Counted from the stretch's first letter, positions 45,767 to 58,100 are shown. The stretch: DNA of 64,000 nucleotides from Diospyros lotus (GCF_014633365.1 NC_068346.1:12297030-12361029), one strand, 5' to 3'. The notes: a model not told the origin generated them from the letters alone. Numbers and translations: made by a program.

Positions 45767-48269
45767 TATAATACCCGAGAAATTTGGGTTAATTAAAAAG
45801 AAGCAATTTATTAGAGAAATGGGAATTCAGAAAAAATTGGTATCTGAATAGCCCGAAAAATTGACCAAATCGACTACCGGGAGTGCCCTGGAGCCGAGAT
45901 GCCAAAAGAAAATAATGTGGCATTAACAAGCACCCCGAGATATGATTTATAACATCAAAAGAAATTGGATCGGGAATAGTTTTCGGTACAGCAAAAATAC
46001 AGCTGCCAATTAGGCTGCAATACCGACTTGTTATAGACGACTTCTCTGAAGTCAACGGAACCTTGAGGAGGCTTCTATTTTTCATAAGAAACAACCCTTC
46101 AGTGGTTTCAGGAAGAAACAAAGAGGTTTAGGGCCAAAACGAAGATTCGCGCCAAAGTGCAATTCCTTAAAATTTACCGAATCTATCGGAGGGAGGTCGA
46201 AAGAATGATTTTTCAGAATCTTCAAAAGAGGAAGTGCGAGTTTTAGAACATGAGGGTCCTAATGGAAATGAAAGAAAGTTCAAGGGCTTGAGAAAAGGGG
46301 AAAAAATGCAATAAATCAAAGTTGGAGGGCAAAAATGGAATTTCTGAAAATTGGAGCAGCCATGGCCGACCAGCCCTTTCAATCAACAACTTTAGCCACA
46401 GAGATGGCACGAGGGTTGGTCAAGGATAACTTTTGGTAAAGGGCTTGGCCCATAACAGCCATCATGGTGGCCGAAAATGGAAGAAAAGCGACCGAAAGTT
46501 CGGTCATTTTTATCAAAGCCTGCAATTGGCTTTTGTGATCGAATAAGGGTGCCTCGAGGTCGATCTAGGGTAGGTAAACCTTCCTAAGGCTTTGGGTTGG
46601 CCGATAGAAGGCATTTGGGCGTTCGATTTGGCCTATAAATAGGCATCCATGGTGGCCGAAAGTTAAGGAAAATGGAGCTTCAAATCGGCCTCGAAAATGA
46701 ACAAATTGAGGCTCAATAATAAGGGGATTTTGTATCCCATGAGGTGTAGAGAATTTCTGTTAAGTTTGAGGCATTTTGGAGCACGTTTAGTGGTTGTTCG
46801 AGGGGTCGCCGGAAAACGAGGTGGACGGCCAAGCCGAGGCTTTGGCCGCCCGGTTGAGGCACCTCCGGTGCTTGTTTCAGGCATCAAGTTATGCCATCAG
46901 GATCGACTCAATGAGGGCTTTCGAAAGGTGGAGTCGACCAATTTTTCCGGCGTCGCCGTCGCCGGGGAAGATGACCGGCGCGTGTCGGTCACGCGCTAAA
47001 CCTCACGCGCCCCCAGTCGCCCTAGCATGTTGGGGCGCGTGCGGGCGCGTGGATCTCAGGAAAATTTTGGAAAAAATTCTGAAAAATATAGAAAAATATT
47101 TTATGGAGGTTTGTGTAAAAAGATTCGGGTTTGGAATTCCCGATGTCTCGATTTTAGCATCAAAGAATCTCGTTTTGTGTGAAAACGCACCATCCGGGTA
47201 AATTCAGTATTTTTTCTTTGAAGTTTATGGCATATTATGAATTGTTGTGAAATTAGATTTGAGAAAATAGTCTCGAGATATTTATTGGAATTTTTGGAAA
47301 GGAAAAATCAAGGAAAAATGAAATAAATGGAATATTGAGGATATTTAGTGATTAAATATTATTTTATGATTGAGGAGATCGAGATGATGTGATTGGTGCA
47401 ACTTTTGAGAGTTGGCACGAAAATCAAGGCCGGCACGCATATCGAGGCGACACACGCTTTTCAATGTGTCTTGATCTTTAGGGCAAAGGTGAGTGATTTT
47501 ATCCCCATAACTCATATATGATATGATTTCCATGCTATGCATAATATTTACGAAAGATATGATTCATTTTGTCATGCTGCATGAAAAGTCGTGATAATTA
47601 CATGGTACGATATTATTGTCACGTTGATATTTGTGCATGGGTGTGGGATGTCACCCCCAGAGTGTGGCCGTAATTCCCCAAGGGCGTTGAGCGAATAACG
47701 TTAGATTTATCCTACAGAAGTTCGGGATTTGCCTAGGATTCCTAGCCTGGCTTGCGGGCCAGGGAAGTTACATTAAGGGCAAATGTTGTTCATGTTATTG
47801 CATCATGTATTCGTATATAGGTTTTAGACCCTCACTAGAAGTTTTATCTTCTAATGGGTTATGCCCCTGGAACATTCCACGTTCCAGTTTTAGACTTGCA
47901 GTTAGGGCAAGGAGCAGGTTGAGATATGACGGCACGTGATAGCATAGCCGATGGATTCAGTGAGCTGACTCAGATATATTTTAGCTTATGCTTTATTGAT
48001 GTTTAGCCTTGTTAGAATATTATGAAATCTCCATGTATTTATGTATTTCAATATTGAGGATATGATGTTAATTATGGTACGGATTCTTATGTTATAAATA
48101 AAATGAGTTGATTATGTACCATATCAGGTTTCGATTATCGCTTCCGTATTTTTAATGATTTGCTGGGGGTTTTGTTCGGGACTTGGTACTTAAGGTTTAA
48201 GTTATGTACCGGGAAAGAAAGAAAAAAAAAATTATATATGTTTTGGGCCCTAGCATAGTGACACGCTCG
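45767..48269 (+). repeat. 5' LTR of the gypsy element (3' end deleted)
   Basis: It aligns along its length with the 3' LTR at 51179-53707. A TATA box lies at CCTATAAATAGGC (about 46630-46642). Similarity stops at GACACGCTCG (48269); the final GTAAGAGAAAAGCGGGGTG-TTACA of the 3' copy is missing. GCCCCTGGAACATTCCACGT at about 47864 is shared with the solo LTR at 20340-22464. Confidence 0.9.
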
Positions 48270-48830
48270 AGGTCTTGAAATTTATGCGAATCTTTGATGT
48301 GATTAAGGGAATCAAGATATGCAAAGATGACGAGTTGCAGTCGAAGAAGTTGCAGGATCAAATTAATTGAGGATCCGAGATTTTCAATTTTGGAGATTAG
48401 AGCTCTCGTATGGCTAGACAGTTGGTCTAGGTAGCCAGTAGGCAAATCGAGAGATGTATAGCTGGACAATCATTAAGATGATGTCAGCAAGTTATGAAAA
48501 TAAGGAGCCTGTCGAGATATGGAACGGGCACTTGCGATTAATGAAAAGCCGTAAGAAGAATTGGGAAATGGCTAGATATGTTCTCGGAAGATTTAACGGG
48601 ATTATTTCTTAAATGATAAAACTGCCAATGATAGCTCGAGCTTATTGGATGCTTAGCTATGTGTGACTTGATTAAGGATGTAAATTATCAGGTGATGATT
48701 AAGAGCCAATGTTTTTATCTCGATTTGATGAATTATTAAAACAGCTACAAGAGGTTGAGATGTTTTATGATCAACATGCAATCAAGAATAAGGGAATGAG
48801 ACGTTAAAGTATCCAAAGCATAATATTCAT
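48270..48830 (+). pseudogene. Gypsy reverse-transcriptase remnant
   Basis: This is a decayed pol segment. Around 48695-48770 a frame can be read as KSQ...L..RFDELLKQLQEVEMF, which resembles the gypsy RT block KNKYPLPRIDDLFDQLQGA. No intact catalytic box is visible. The upstream 48270-48690 is gypsy-like text I could not assign. Confidence 0.45.
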
Positions 48831-48986
48831 TCCATATGTTCAAACGGTTACAGAAAATCAAGCCATACAATTACTCAAAGGAAAAATGGCAAACCATAAA
48901 ACTGACAATGATGCCTATGCTCAGTGAGGACGACGGGTTCCCAACACAACAGCTCCCAGATCATCGATGTCATCTGGGGGTGGCAT

Positions 48987-49496
48987 CTAGCTACTGCTAG
49001 CTTCACCAGGGAAAGGTGGAAGAGTAGCCTCTGAGAAACCAGGATAAGGGGCATCCTCTGGAATGATAGGAAGATCGAAATTCCAGCTCGAGTTTTGATT
49101 AGGTTGAGGAGCAGGCTGGGGATGTGAAGAATAATATGCAAATAGTAAATCCTACAAGTAAGCTCGATAAGCTTGCAACTCACTAACCTGCTGCTGAAGG
49201 GCGAGAATGTGAGATACAGAGCCATAGACAGGATCTTGAAGCCGGGCTTGAGCTTCAAAGAGGAATGTATCGGAAGCCCAAAATTGGTCGTTGACCGCAA
49301 ACGGAGCTAGGAGGTTGACAACATACTTAACAGTAAAAACATTGCGGATGGCGACAAAATAAGCAATACCATCCTCACCATGGAAGTAAGGAGCAAAGAT
49401 GCACTGTGAATTGCATCCTTTTTTTAAGACTATGTAGGCACCGCATCGAGACCGGGGCCTTGGTATGTTGCCCCATGGCATGTTGCGCCTTGGCAT
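48987..49496 (-). pseudogene. LBD (LOB-domain) transcription-factor reading frame, antisense in the gypsy element
   Basis: The minus strand encodes 170 codons in one frame from ATG at 49496 to TAG at 48987, with one internal TAG at 49152-49154. Residues about 16-115 are a LOB domain. The Cys block is CGAYIVLKKGCNSQC followed by IFAPYF; the second zinc-binding Cys of CxxC is Tyr. The GAS block reads VFTVKYVVNLLAPF (usually VFGASNVSKLLxEL). The coiled block reads FEAQARLQDPVYGSVSHILALQQQVSELQ, close to YEAxARxRDPVYGCVGxIxxLQ. After the stop comes a Pro/Asn-rich tail ending EATLPPFPGEASSS. LBD factors are plant-specific DNA-binding proteins of organ boundaries. No intron is seen and the copy is inside a retrotransposon, so it looks captured. 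Confidence 0.82.
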
Positions 49497-50149
49497 GATA
49501 GATCTGAGATCTGGCTAAGTTTAAATAAATCAGATATGGGTCAGATCTAATGAGTCGAATCAGGATGGGTCAAACCAGAAGCGGATTGAGTCGGGTCGGG
49601 TCAGGTCGGGCCAAGTCGGGTTCGATCGACCCGGATCTAGCAATAGCAAGGACGGCAATGGCGCGGTGGCGATCGAGGGAAGCCGGGCGATGGCCGGTGG
49701 CTGCGCAAGGTGGCTGGCCGCGATGGCGACGACTGGATCTGGCCAACGGAGGACCGTTTGGGCCGTCGGAGATGGTGATCGGCGGCTGGGGCACAGAGAA
49801 GCCGCACAGCGGTTCACAGCTGATGGCGGAATAGGCGTTGGCGGCGGTTGCAGAGGGGGCAGCGGCGGCCGTCGAAGGTGGCGGCGACGCTAGAAGGCGG
49901 CGGCAGCCGGCAGCGGTTCGCGCAGGGTCGGTGCGTCGCAGAGGAAGGAAGGAAGGAGGAGAAGAAGAAGAAGAAGAAGAATAGAAAAAAAAAGAAAGAA
50001 AAGAAAAAAAAAAGAAAAGGGAGAAGAAAAGTAAATTTTTCTTCCTTATGGGGAAAACGTGTTTTATTATTCCGGAGATTTTGGCAAGAAGAAAAAAAAA
50101 ATTATCCGGACGCATGAAAGTCGAGTTCAGGGCTTTTCAGGTATTTATA
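49497..50149 (-). promoter_or_regulatory. Upstream region of the antisense LBD frame
   Basis: On the minus strand a TATA box (TATAAATA, plus-strand 50142-50149) is followed by a T/C-rich leader with TTCTTCTTC repeats (about 49955-50040), a GC-rich stretch (49600-49930), and GACCCGAC repeats up to the LBD start codon. This layout resembles a promoter plus 5' UTR of about 620 nt. Open frames in the GC-rich part have no known domain. Confidence 0.5.
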
Positions 50150-50429
50150 GTCCCGACCCTATATTTCGAAACATGGAGTAACATGAGGTTTGAAATGAAA
50201 TTTTTACGAACCAGATTTTGAAATAAAATGCTAAGATGCTTCAAAATAAGATGTTTCGACAAGCTGTTGTCAGAAGATAGTGATGGGACACTTTGTAATA
50301 ATTATGTCCACAATAGGACTCACGAGAAGAGTCTAATAAGAATAACCTGCCGGGTGCAGTAAGAGTTTATGATAGCTCAAAGGATCATGTTGCATGATTA
50401 ATGCAACATGACCAAATGATTACGTGTGG

Positions 50430-51178
50430 ATTTCGCTAAGACACAGAAAGAACTACTCGATATATGACTTGGAGTTGGAAAATGTGGTATGTGCTCTCGA
50501 AGTTATAGACATTACCGAAACAGAATGGTGGGACATTTGATGTGCTCACAAACCACGAGGAGCCTAAGGTTCGGGTTCTCACAGAACGAGCTGAACGAGA
50601 AGTAGCGACGATTGATGGAATTCCTTAAGGACTACGACTGCACTACTTCGTATCACCGGGCGCGTGGCAGAGAAGTGCCCAACGCAGGACCTGGTGTATA
50701 GCTGTGAGTGTCAGATGAAGTTGGAGACTTGTTGGCCTGCTGACTATGATGGTAGTGCCAAAATGATCGTCTATTTTTATGGCTAGCCTAGTCGTTTAGC
50801 TCTATCTGGTGAACGAGATACAGAAGGCATGTGTGGTTGACAAGTGTACGTGTCTATGGAATGATGATATGGCCAGCCCAAGGTTTATGATTTTTGAAAT
50901 GCGAGAAGGCATTCTCAAAAGTTTCGGGGAAGAACGTGCATGCCTAAAATGATTGAAAGACGTGTGGTCGTCTGAAAAGAGCCACGACAGAAAATTATGT
51001 GAATGACACGGTATGCTTGTAAGCGTTAGACGTGTAAGGAACGCAAACCTAGGTGTTTGTTAAAGATCAAACAAATGTTTGATTTGAGGTATTCAGGTAA
51101 CGAGCTATGTATTGTCTTAGTTACTTTAACGGTTTGATGAAAATTTTGAGGACGAAATTTCTTTTAAGGAGGGGTGAA
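50430..51178 (+). pseudogene. Gypsy RNase H remnant and polypurine tract
   Basis: A decayed frame reads YDLELENVVCALEV (about 50460-50505), resembling the gypsy RNase H text YDLELAAVVFALK. Around 50590-50665 comes ELNEK-stop-RRLMEFLKDYDCTTSYH, which matches the chromovirus-type RNase H end. At about 51146-51178 the text GAGGACGAAATTTCTTTTAAGGAGGGGTGAA is the usual gypsy end of pol followed by the polypurine tract, directly before the 3' LTR. Confidence 0.7.
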
Positions 51179-53707
51179 TGTAATACTCGAAAAATTTGGG
51201 TTAATTAAAAAGAAACAATTTATTAGAGAAATGGGAATTCAGAGAAAATTGGTATTTGAATAGCCCGAAAAATTGACCAAATCGACTACCGGGAGTGCCC
51301 TGGAGCCGAGATGCCAAAAGAAAATAATGTGGCATTAACAAGCACCCCGAGATATGATTTATAGCATCGAAAAAAATTGGATCGGGAACAGTTTTCGGTA
51401 CAGCAAAAATACAGCTTCCAATTAGGCTGCAATACTGAATTGTTATAGACGACTTCTCTGAAGTCAACGGAACCTTGAGGAGGCTTCGATTTTTCATAAG
51501 GAACAACCCTTCAGTGGTTTCAGGAAGAAACAAAGAGGTTTAGGGCCAAAACGAATATTCGCGCCAAAGTGCAATTCCTTAAAATTTACCGAATCTATCG
51601 GAGGGAGGTCGAAAGAATGATTTTTCGGAATCTTCAAAAGAGGAAGTGTGAGTTTTAGAACATGAGGGTCCTAATGGAAATGAAAGAAAGTTCAAGGGCT
51701 TGAGAAAATGGGGAAAAAATGCAATAAATCAAAGTTGAAGGGCAAAAGTGGAATTTCTGAAAATTGGAGTAGCCATGGCTGACCAGCCCTTTCAATCAAC
51801 AACTTTGGCCACAGGGATGGCACGAGGGTTGGTTGAGGATAACTTTTAGTAAAGGGCTTGGCCCATAATAGCCATCATGGTGGCCGAAAATGGAAGAAAA
51901 GCGACCGAAAGTTCGGTTGTTTTTATCAAAGCCTGCAAATGGCTTTTGTGATTGGATAAGGGTGCCTCGAGGTCGATTTAGGGTAGGTAAACCTTCCTAA
52001 GGCTTTGGGTTGGCCGATAGAAGGCATTTGGGCGTTTGATTTTGCCTATAAATAGGCATCCATGGTGGCTGAAAGTTAAGGAAAAAAGAGCTTCAAACCG
52101 GCCTCGAAAATGAACGAATTGAGGCTCAATAATAAGGGGATTTTGAAGCCCATGAGGTGTAGAGAATTTCTGTTAAGTTTGAGGCATTTTGAAGCACGTT
52201 TAGTGGCTATTCGAGGGGTCGCCGGAAAACGAGGCGGACGGCCAAGCCGAGGCTTTGGCCGCCCGTTTGAGGCACCTCTGGTGCTTGTTTCAGGCATCAA
52301 GTTATGCCATCAGGATCGACTCAATGAGGGCTTTCAAGAGGTGGAGTCGACCAATTTTTTCGGCGTCGCCGTCGTCGAGGAAGATGACCGGCTCGTGCCG
52401 GTCACGCGCTGAACCTCACGCACCCCAAGTCGCCCTAGCATGTTGGGGCGCGTGGATCTCAGGAAAATTATGGAAAAAATTCTGAAAAATATAGAAAAAT
52501 ATTTTATGGAGGTTTGTGTAAAAAGATTCGGGTTTGGAATTCCCGATGTCTCAGTTTTAGCATCAAAGAACCTCGTTTTGCATGAAAACGCACCATCCGG
52601 GTAAGTTCAGTGTTTTTCCTTTGAATTTTATGGCATATTATGAATTGTTGTGAAATTAGATTTGAGAAAATAGTCTCGAGGTATTTATTGGAATTTTTGG
52701 AAAGAAAAAATGAAAGAAAATGAAGGAAAAATAAAATAAATGGAATATTGAGGATATTTAGTGATTAAATATTATTTTATGATTGAGGAGATCGAGATGA
52801 TGTGATTGGTGCAACTTTTGAGAGTTGGCACAAAAATCAAGGCCGACACGCATATCGAGGCGACGCACGCTTTTCAATGTGTCTTGATCTTTAGGGTAAA
52901 TGTGAGTGATTTTATCCCCATAACTCATATATGATATGATTTCCTTGCTATGCATAATATTTACGAAAGATATGATTCATTTTGTCATACTGCATGAAAA
53001 GTCGTGATAATTACATGGCACGATATTATTGTCACGTTGATATTTGTGCATGGGAGTGGGATGTCGCCCCCAGAGTGTGGCCGTAATTCCTCGAGGGCGT
53101 TGAGGGAATAACGTTAGGCTTCTCCTACAGAAGTTCGGGATTTACCTAGGATTCCTAGTCGGGCTTGCGGGCCAGGGAAGTTACACTAAGGGCAAATGTT
53201 GTTCATGTTATTGCATCATACATTCGTATATAGGTTTTAGACCCTCACTAGAAGTTTCATCTTCTAATGGGTTATGCCCCTGGAACATTCCATATTCCAA
53301 TTTTAGACTTGCAGTTAGGGCAAGGAGCAGGTTGAGATATGACGGCACATGATGGCGTAGCCGATGGATTCAGCGAGCTGACTCGGATATATTTTAGCTT
53401 ATGCTTTATTGATGTTTAGCCTTGTTAAAATATTATGGAATCTCCATGTATTTATGTATTTCAATATTGAGGATATGATGTTAATTATGGTATGAATTCT
53501 TATGTTATAAATAAAATGAGTTGATTATGTACCATATTAGGTTTCGATTATCGCTTCCGTATTTTTAATAATTTGCTGGGAGTTTTGTTTGGGACTCGGT
53601 ACTTAAGGTTTAAGTTATGTACCGGGAAAGAAAGAAAAAAATAAATTATGTATGTTTTGGGCCCCAGCATAGTGACATGCTCGGTAAGAGAAAAGCGGGG
53701 TGTTACA
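51179..53707 (+). repeat. 3' LTR of the gypsy element
   Basis: The LTR begins TGTAATACTCG and ends GGGGTGTTACA (2529 bp). It matches the 5' LTR nearly throughout, with small indels such as the loss of GTGCGGGCGC near 52445. Confidence 0.93.
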
Positions 53708-54250
53708 AAGACGGTTCAAGTTGAGGCAATAGGAAAATTTAGATTATTGTTAAAGACTGGATTTTATTTGGATCTTGATGAAACATTTATTGTACCGTCT
53801 TTTAGACGGAATTTGATTTTTATTTCTACTTTGGACAAATTTGGTTATTCTTGTTCGTTTGGAAATGAAAAATTTAGTTTGTTTCATGATTCAAAATTGG
53901 TTGGTTCCGGCTCTTTGTCAGGCTATGATAATCTTTATTCAATTGATACAATTGCTTCATATAATGAATCCCTGCAATTAAATACACGAGGTGTAAAGAG
54001 AAAATTAACCATTGAGAATTCAGCTATGTTATGGCACAAGAGATTAGGTCATATCTCCAGACAGAGAATTGAGAGACTTGTGTCAGACGAAATTCTAGAT
54101 CCCTTAGATTTCACAAATTTTGAGTTTTGTGTTAACTGTATAAAGGGAAAACAAACCAATAAAAGGAAATTTGAAGCCAACAGGACTATGGACGTCTTAG
54201 AACTTATACATACGGATATTTGTGGGCCTTTCCCTACGGTTGCTTGGAAT
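53708..54250 (+). pseudogene. Copia protease end and integrase N-terminus
   Basis: The copia frame resumes after the gypsy element. It contains FIVPSFRRNLIFISTLDKFG (end of protease), then LWHKRLGHISRQRIERL...CVNCIKGKQ, the HHCC zinc domain of copia integrase. HTDICGPFPTVAWNG follows, with the first catalytic Asp, and ends in a stop at about 54254. Confidence 0.9.
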
Positions 54251-55084
54251 GGTTAACAATACTTTATAACGTTCATAGACGATTTTTCTAGATATGGCTA
54301 CATATATCTCATTCATGAAAAGTCACAATCACTGGACGTGTTCAAAAATTATAAGGCTGAAGTTGAGAACCAACTCAACAAAATGATTAAAACCGTCAGA
54401 TCTGATCGTGGTGGTGAATACTATGGCATATATGACGGTTCAGGTGAACAACGTCCAGGGCCATTTGCTAAGTTCCTAGAGGAATGTGGTATCGTCCCAC
54501 AGTACACCATGCCGGGTTCGCCCACTATGAATGGTGTTGCTGAAAGATGAAACAGGACACTTAAGGACATGGTAAGGAGTATGATTAGTCATTCTACCTT
54601 ACCGGAATCACTCTGGGGAGAAGCACTTAAGACTGCAGCATATATTCTTAACAGAGTTCCAACTAAAGCGACTGCCAAAACCCCTTATGAGCTTTGGACA
54701 GGCATGAAGCCTAGTCTAAAGCACTTGCACATTTGGGGATGTCTAGCTGAGGCTAGGCCTTATAGGCCGAATGAAAAGAAACTGGACTCAAGGACGGTGA
54801 GTTGCTATTTTATTGGATACTCTAAAAGATCCAGGGGGTACAAGTTTTATGATCCCATGACTAAGTCGATTTTCGAGTCTGGAAATGCACGGTTCTTTGA
54901 GGATGCCGAGTTTGGGGGGGGGGGAGATGCAGGTAGGGACATTGTTTTTGAAGAGGAATATGTTGATATTCCCACAGGTGTTATGGGTATTGATCAGGAT
55001 TTCATTCCTGACCTTATTCAAGATACATCAAATCAAAACAATGTCGGAGAACCTCCCATTCTAGAAATTGTTCCAAAAAAATAA
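54251..55084 (+). pseudogene. Copia integrase core
   Basis: After a stop the frame continues FIDDFSRYGYIYLI (second Asp of the DDE core). It then reads RSDRGGEYYG...GIVPQYTMPGSPTMNGVAER, with the catalytic Glu region, and one stop at 54548. Next come [31 protein letters not shown] and a C-terminal [20 protein letters not shown] block. A G-run (54915-54924) marks a possible slippage site. The integrase is broken by two stops. Confidence 0.9.
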
Positions 55085-55105
55085 ACTCCAGCACCTCAAG
55101 AACCT

Positions 55106-56789
55106 ATGCCATTAAGAAGATCCACTAGAGAAAGAAGAAGTGCAGTGCCAGATGATTACATTGTATTTCTTCAAGAACATGAGGTGGACATTGGAGTGAT
55201 GAAAGATGATCCGATCAACTTTCATCAAGCCATGGAAAATTCTAACTCTCAAAAGTGGATTGATGCTATGAATGAGGAGATTAAGTCCATGAAAGACAAT
55301 GACGTGTGGGATCTTGTCCCATTGCCAGAAGGTGCGAAACCCATTGGTTGCAAATGGATATTTAAGACCAAAAGGGATTCGAAAGGCAATGTGGAAAGAT
55401 ATAAGGCTCGTCTTGTTGCAAAGGGCTTTACATAGAAAGAAGGCATTGACTATAAAGAGACTTTCTCTTCAGTATCTTTGAAAGACTCTTTCAGGATTAT
55501 AATGGCATTAGTGGCGCATTTCAATCTTGAGTTACAACAGATGGATGTGAAGACAACGTTTCTCAATGGTAATATTGATGAAACAATCTATATGGTGCAA
55601 CCAGAAAACTTTGTGTCAGGAGACCCAAAGAATATGGTTTGCAAACTTAAGAAATCCATCTATGGACTCAAACAGGCATCTCGACAATGGTATTTCAAGT
55701 TTCATCAAGTGATCATCTTGTTTGGTTTTGAGATGAATTTGGTCGATGATTGTATATACCATAAGTTTTGTGGGAGCAAACATATTTTTTTGGTTTTATA
55801 TGTTGATGACATTTTGCTTGTCAGCAATGATATAGGCTTATTGCACGAAACCAAGAGATTTCTATCTCAAAATTTTGAGATGAAAGATCTTGGTGACGCC
55901 TATTTTGTATTAGGCATTCAGATATACCGAGATCGCTCTCGAGGTGTTCTTGGATTGTCACAAAGGGCTATATCGAAAAGGTTCTCAAAAGGTATGGCAT
56001 ACAGAATTGCAAACTAAGTGATACCCCTGTGGCTAAGGGAGACAAATTTAGTCTCAATCAGTGCCTTAAGAATGATTTTGAGGAAAAGGAAATGCAGAAG
56101 ATTCCCTACGCTTCAGCAGTAGGGAGTCTAATGTATGCTTAAGTTTGTACGCATCCGGATATTGCATATGTCACTGGGATATTGGGCAGATATTTAAGTA
56201 ATCCAGGAGCAGACCATTGGAAAGTAGCTAAACAGGTCATGCGGTACTTACAGAGAACAAAAGACTACATGCTCACGTATCGGAGGTCAATCAGCTTGAG
56301 ATCGTTGGGTATACTGACTCTAATTTTGCTGGATGCCAAGATAGTATGAAATCTACGTCAGACTATGTTTACCTGCTTACTGGAGGTGCTATCTCCTGGA
56401 AGAGTGCTAAACAGTCAATTATAGCCTCTTCTACTATGGCAGCAGAATTTATAGCATGTTATGAGGCATCCAATCACGGAATATGGCTGTAGAATTTTGT
56501 CACGAGGCTGCGCATAATGGATGGTGTTGAAAGACCACTCAAATTATTTTGTGACAATAAGTCAGCAGTTATGTATTCCAACAACAACAGGAGCTCGACG
56601 AAGTCAAAGCATATAGACATCAAGTTCCTAGTTGTTAAAGAAAGAGTTCAGAGTGGATAGTTGTCTATAGAGCACATCAGAACATACTCCATGGTTGCAG
56701 ATCCACTCACTAAGGGATTGCCACCCAAAGTGTTTCATGAGCACACTGCTCGTATGGGTGTCATTTCAATTGAGGATATTCAGATTTAG
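55106..56789 (+). pseudogene. Copia reverse transcriptase and RNase H
   Basis: The RT starts with LRRSTRERR and the WIDAMNEEIKSMKDNDVWDL block. It continues CKWIFKTKRDSKGNVERYKARLVAKGFT (stop follows), QMDVKTTFLNGNIDETIYM, CKLKKSIYGLKQASRQW and the intact catalytic box LYVDDILLV (about 55796-55822). After a shift near 56017 come SVGSLMYA-type text, YTDSNFAGCQDSMKST, SKAKQS-type text with ASSTMAAEF, and LFCDNKSAV, which make up RNase H. The polyprotein ends at TAG 56787-56789. At least four stops or shifts exist. Confidence 0.9.
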
Positions 56790-57224
56790 TGGGAGTTTGT
56801 AATTTTAGATGCTTTTATGAAATAGACATTTTTCAGTTATTTCAGTTAATGGATATGTTGAGGTTATTTTCTGCAGAAATGAAATTTCAGTTTATTTACA
56901 CTATGTTTTTGTTATGGTTTGATCTCACTAAGGTTTAAGGGTGGACCAATTGGAAATAGGCATGTTAAGATCACATTACATGAAATTTTCATGCTACACA
57001 TCCACGTCATGATCCATGTCATTTAATTGTATCGGCATATGTGACCATTGATGGGTTGAGTTACGATAGTTGTAACAAAGGCCGCTTTGATCCTATGTTG
57101 GTATAATTGATGGGCGGGATTGGTTATAGATACATTTCGGTAATGACAGCAAAGTTGAGCTCATTCGGTTATTTGTTTTACAAAGCATAATTATGAGGTT
57201 ATACATATGACCCAAGTGGGAGAT

Positions 57225-57714
57225 TATTGGATCCTTAATCCAACATTGGGCTCATATGTGAACAATTATGCATTGTGGGCTGTCAAATAATCTAAGCCCA
57301 ATTAAAAGTGACCTGTTAAGTTTTGGGTTTTAATGTATCTAATAGGGTGTGGGCCTTTAATGTGTAGATACTTAAAGGATAATTATGTTTTCTTAATGGG
57401 CTGAAACATAATTATCAATAGGGTAACAGGCTGTTACCTCTATAAATACAATGGTTATGGTCTCCAGGTCATACGAACGAATCAGTCTTGTTTTCTGTAT
57501 CTCATCATTAGAAATCAGTTGTGAAGAGAAACTTAAAGGATTCTCTCAGAAATTCGTATTGATCTGGAAGGTTCGCCGCACGGATCTAAAGAGATATAAT
57601 CGTTATGGATTCAGGTACGCTTCCGTTTATTGTTTATTTATTCTTGATGATTTGACATGATTACTCTTGGTGGTTGGGTGATAGTTTTCACAAAAAGATT
57701 TAAAGTTTTCAACA
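57225..57714 (+). repeat. 3' LTR of the copia element
   Basis: It starts TATTGGATCC (TG mutated to TA) after the polypurine tract CCAAGTGGGAGAT and ends TTTTCAACA. It is equal in length (490 bp) to the 5' LTR. Confidence 0.93.
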
Positions 57715-57719
57715 CGTGT

Positions 57720-58100
57720 CGGGCTTCACAGTCATAAGAGGCTACGTCTGGAGTTGTTTAGTTAAAATCCGTCAAATACGGTCGAGAAAGTTCATCTCAT
57801 ATTCCCCGTGGATTGCAGGCTCGGCTGGAGCCTCCGGTGCCTTCGACTTTCTTCAAAAATTGCGTCATTGCGGCTTCACAGAGGCGGATTCCGATGACTT
57901 AGCCGGAGAAGATGATGGGGTGGCGACGGCAAGCAAAGCGATGCGTGAAGGTTTGGGTGGCTTCAAAGATGAAAGGTGCAAGAGATCAGCTTCGCATTTT
58001 TGTCGGTTGTGCGAGTAGATAGGCTATTCAGCATTGCAGGGTAGCATCGGTTTCAGCTTTACAAGAATGATTTTGGGTGGGGGACGCCAACGAAAGTGGA
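57720..58100 (+). pseudogene. BAHD acyltransferase, piece 3 (DFGWG region)
   Basis: Directly after the copia target duplication the frame reads VSGFTVIRGYVWSCLVKIRQ, the BAHD block VSTFVVTCAYVWxCLxKAR. About 57840-58018 follow segments with AGASGAFDFL and a stop at about 58018. After a shift LYKNDFGWGTPTKVE contains the conserved DFGWG structural motif (about 58064-58078). The region is shorter than in intact enzymes, so an internal deletion is likely. A MITE-like insertion at about 58101 cuts it. Confidence 0.83.

Larger units (their letters stand above)
45767..53707 (+). mobile_element. Ty3/gypsy element nested in the copia element
   Basis: The element runs from TATAATACCCGAGAAATTTGG (TG mutated to TA) to GCGGGGTGTTACA. 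It is flanked by a perfect AAGAC duplication (45762-45766 and 53708-53712). It has two LTRs of about 2.5 kb that are very similar by eye. The interior is only about 2.9 kb and lacks most of gag-pol. It holds RT and RNase H remnants, a polypurine tract, and an antisense LBD cassette. The last bases of the 5' LTR and the primer-binding site are deleted. Confidence 0.93.
43115..57714 (+). mobile_element. Ty1/copia element inserted in the BAHD gene
   Basis: Two 490-bp LTRs (43115-43604 and 57225-57714) flank gag, protease, integrase, RT and RNase H. The target duplication is CATGT (43110-43114) and CGTGT (57715-57719), with one mismatch. A hand count gives about 21 differences between the LTRs, nearly all transitions, roughly 96% identity. 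The BAHD reading continues on each side, which confirms the boundaries. A 7.9-kb gypsy element is nested in it; without that, the copia element is about 6.65 kb. Confidence 0.95.

Noticed and set aside
45789..46121. 110-codon minus-strand frame, with a near-identical one at 51201-51533
   Set aside because: The pair reflects the two LTR copies of the gypsy element. No domain was recognised, and conservation is explained by LTR identity.
46697..47201. Overlapping plus-strand frames in the LTR, repeated at 52110-52485
   Set aside because: They lie in the GC-rich transcribed part of the LTR, are duplicated by LTR pairing, and match no family.
49570..50115. 181-codon minus-strand frame rich in Ser, Phe, Pro and Arg
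   Set aside because: It lies in a pyrimidine-rich and GC-rich leader upstream of the LBD frame and has no recognisable domain. Its composition follows the microsatellite and GC content.
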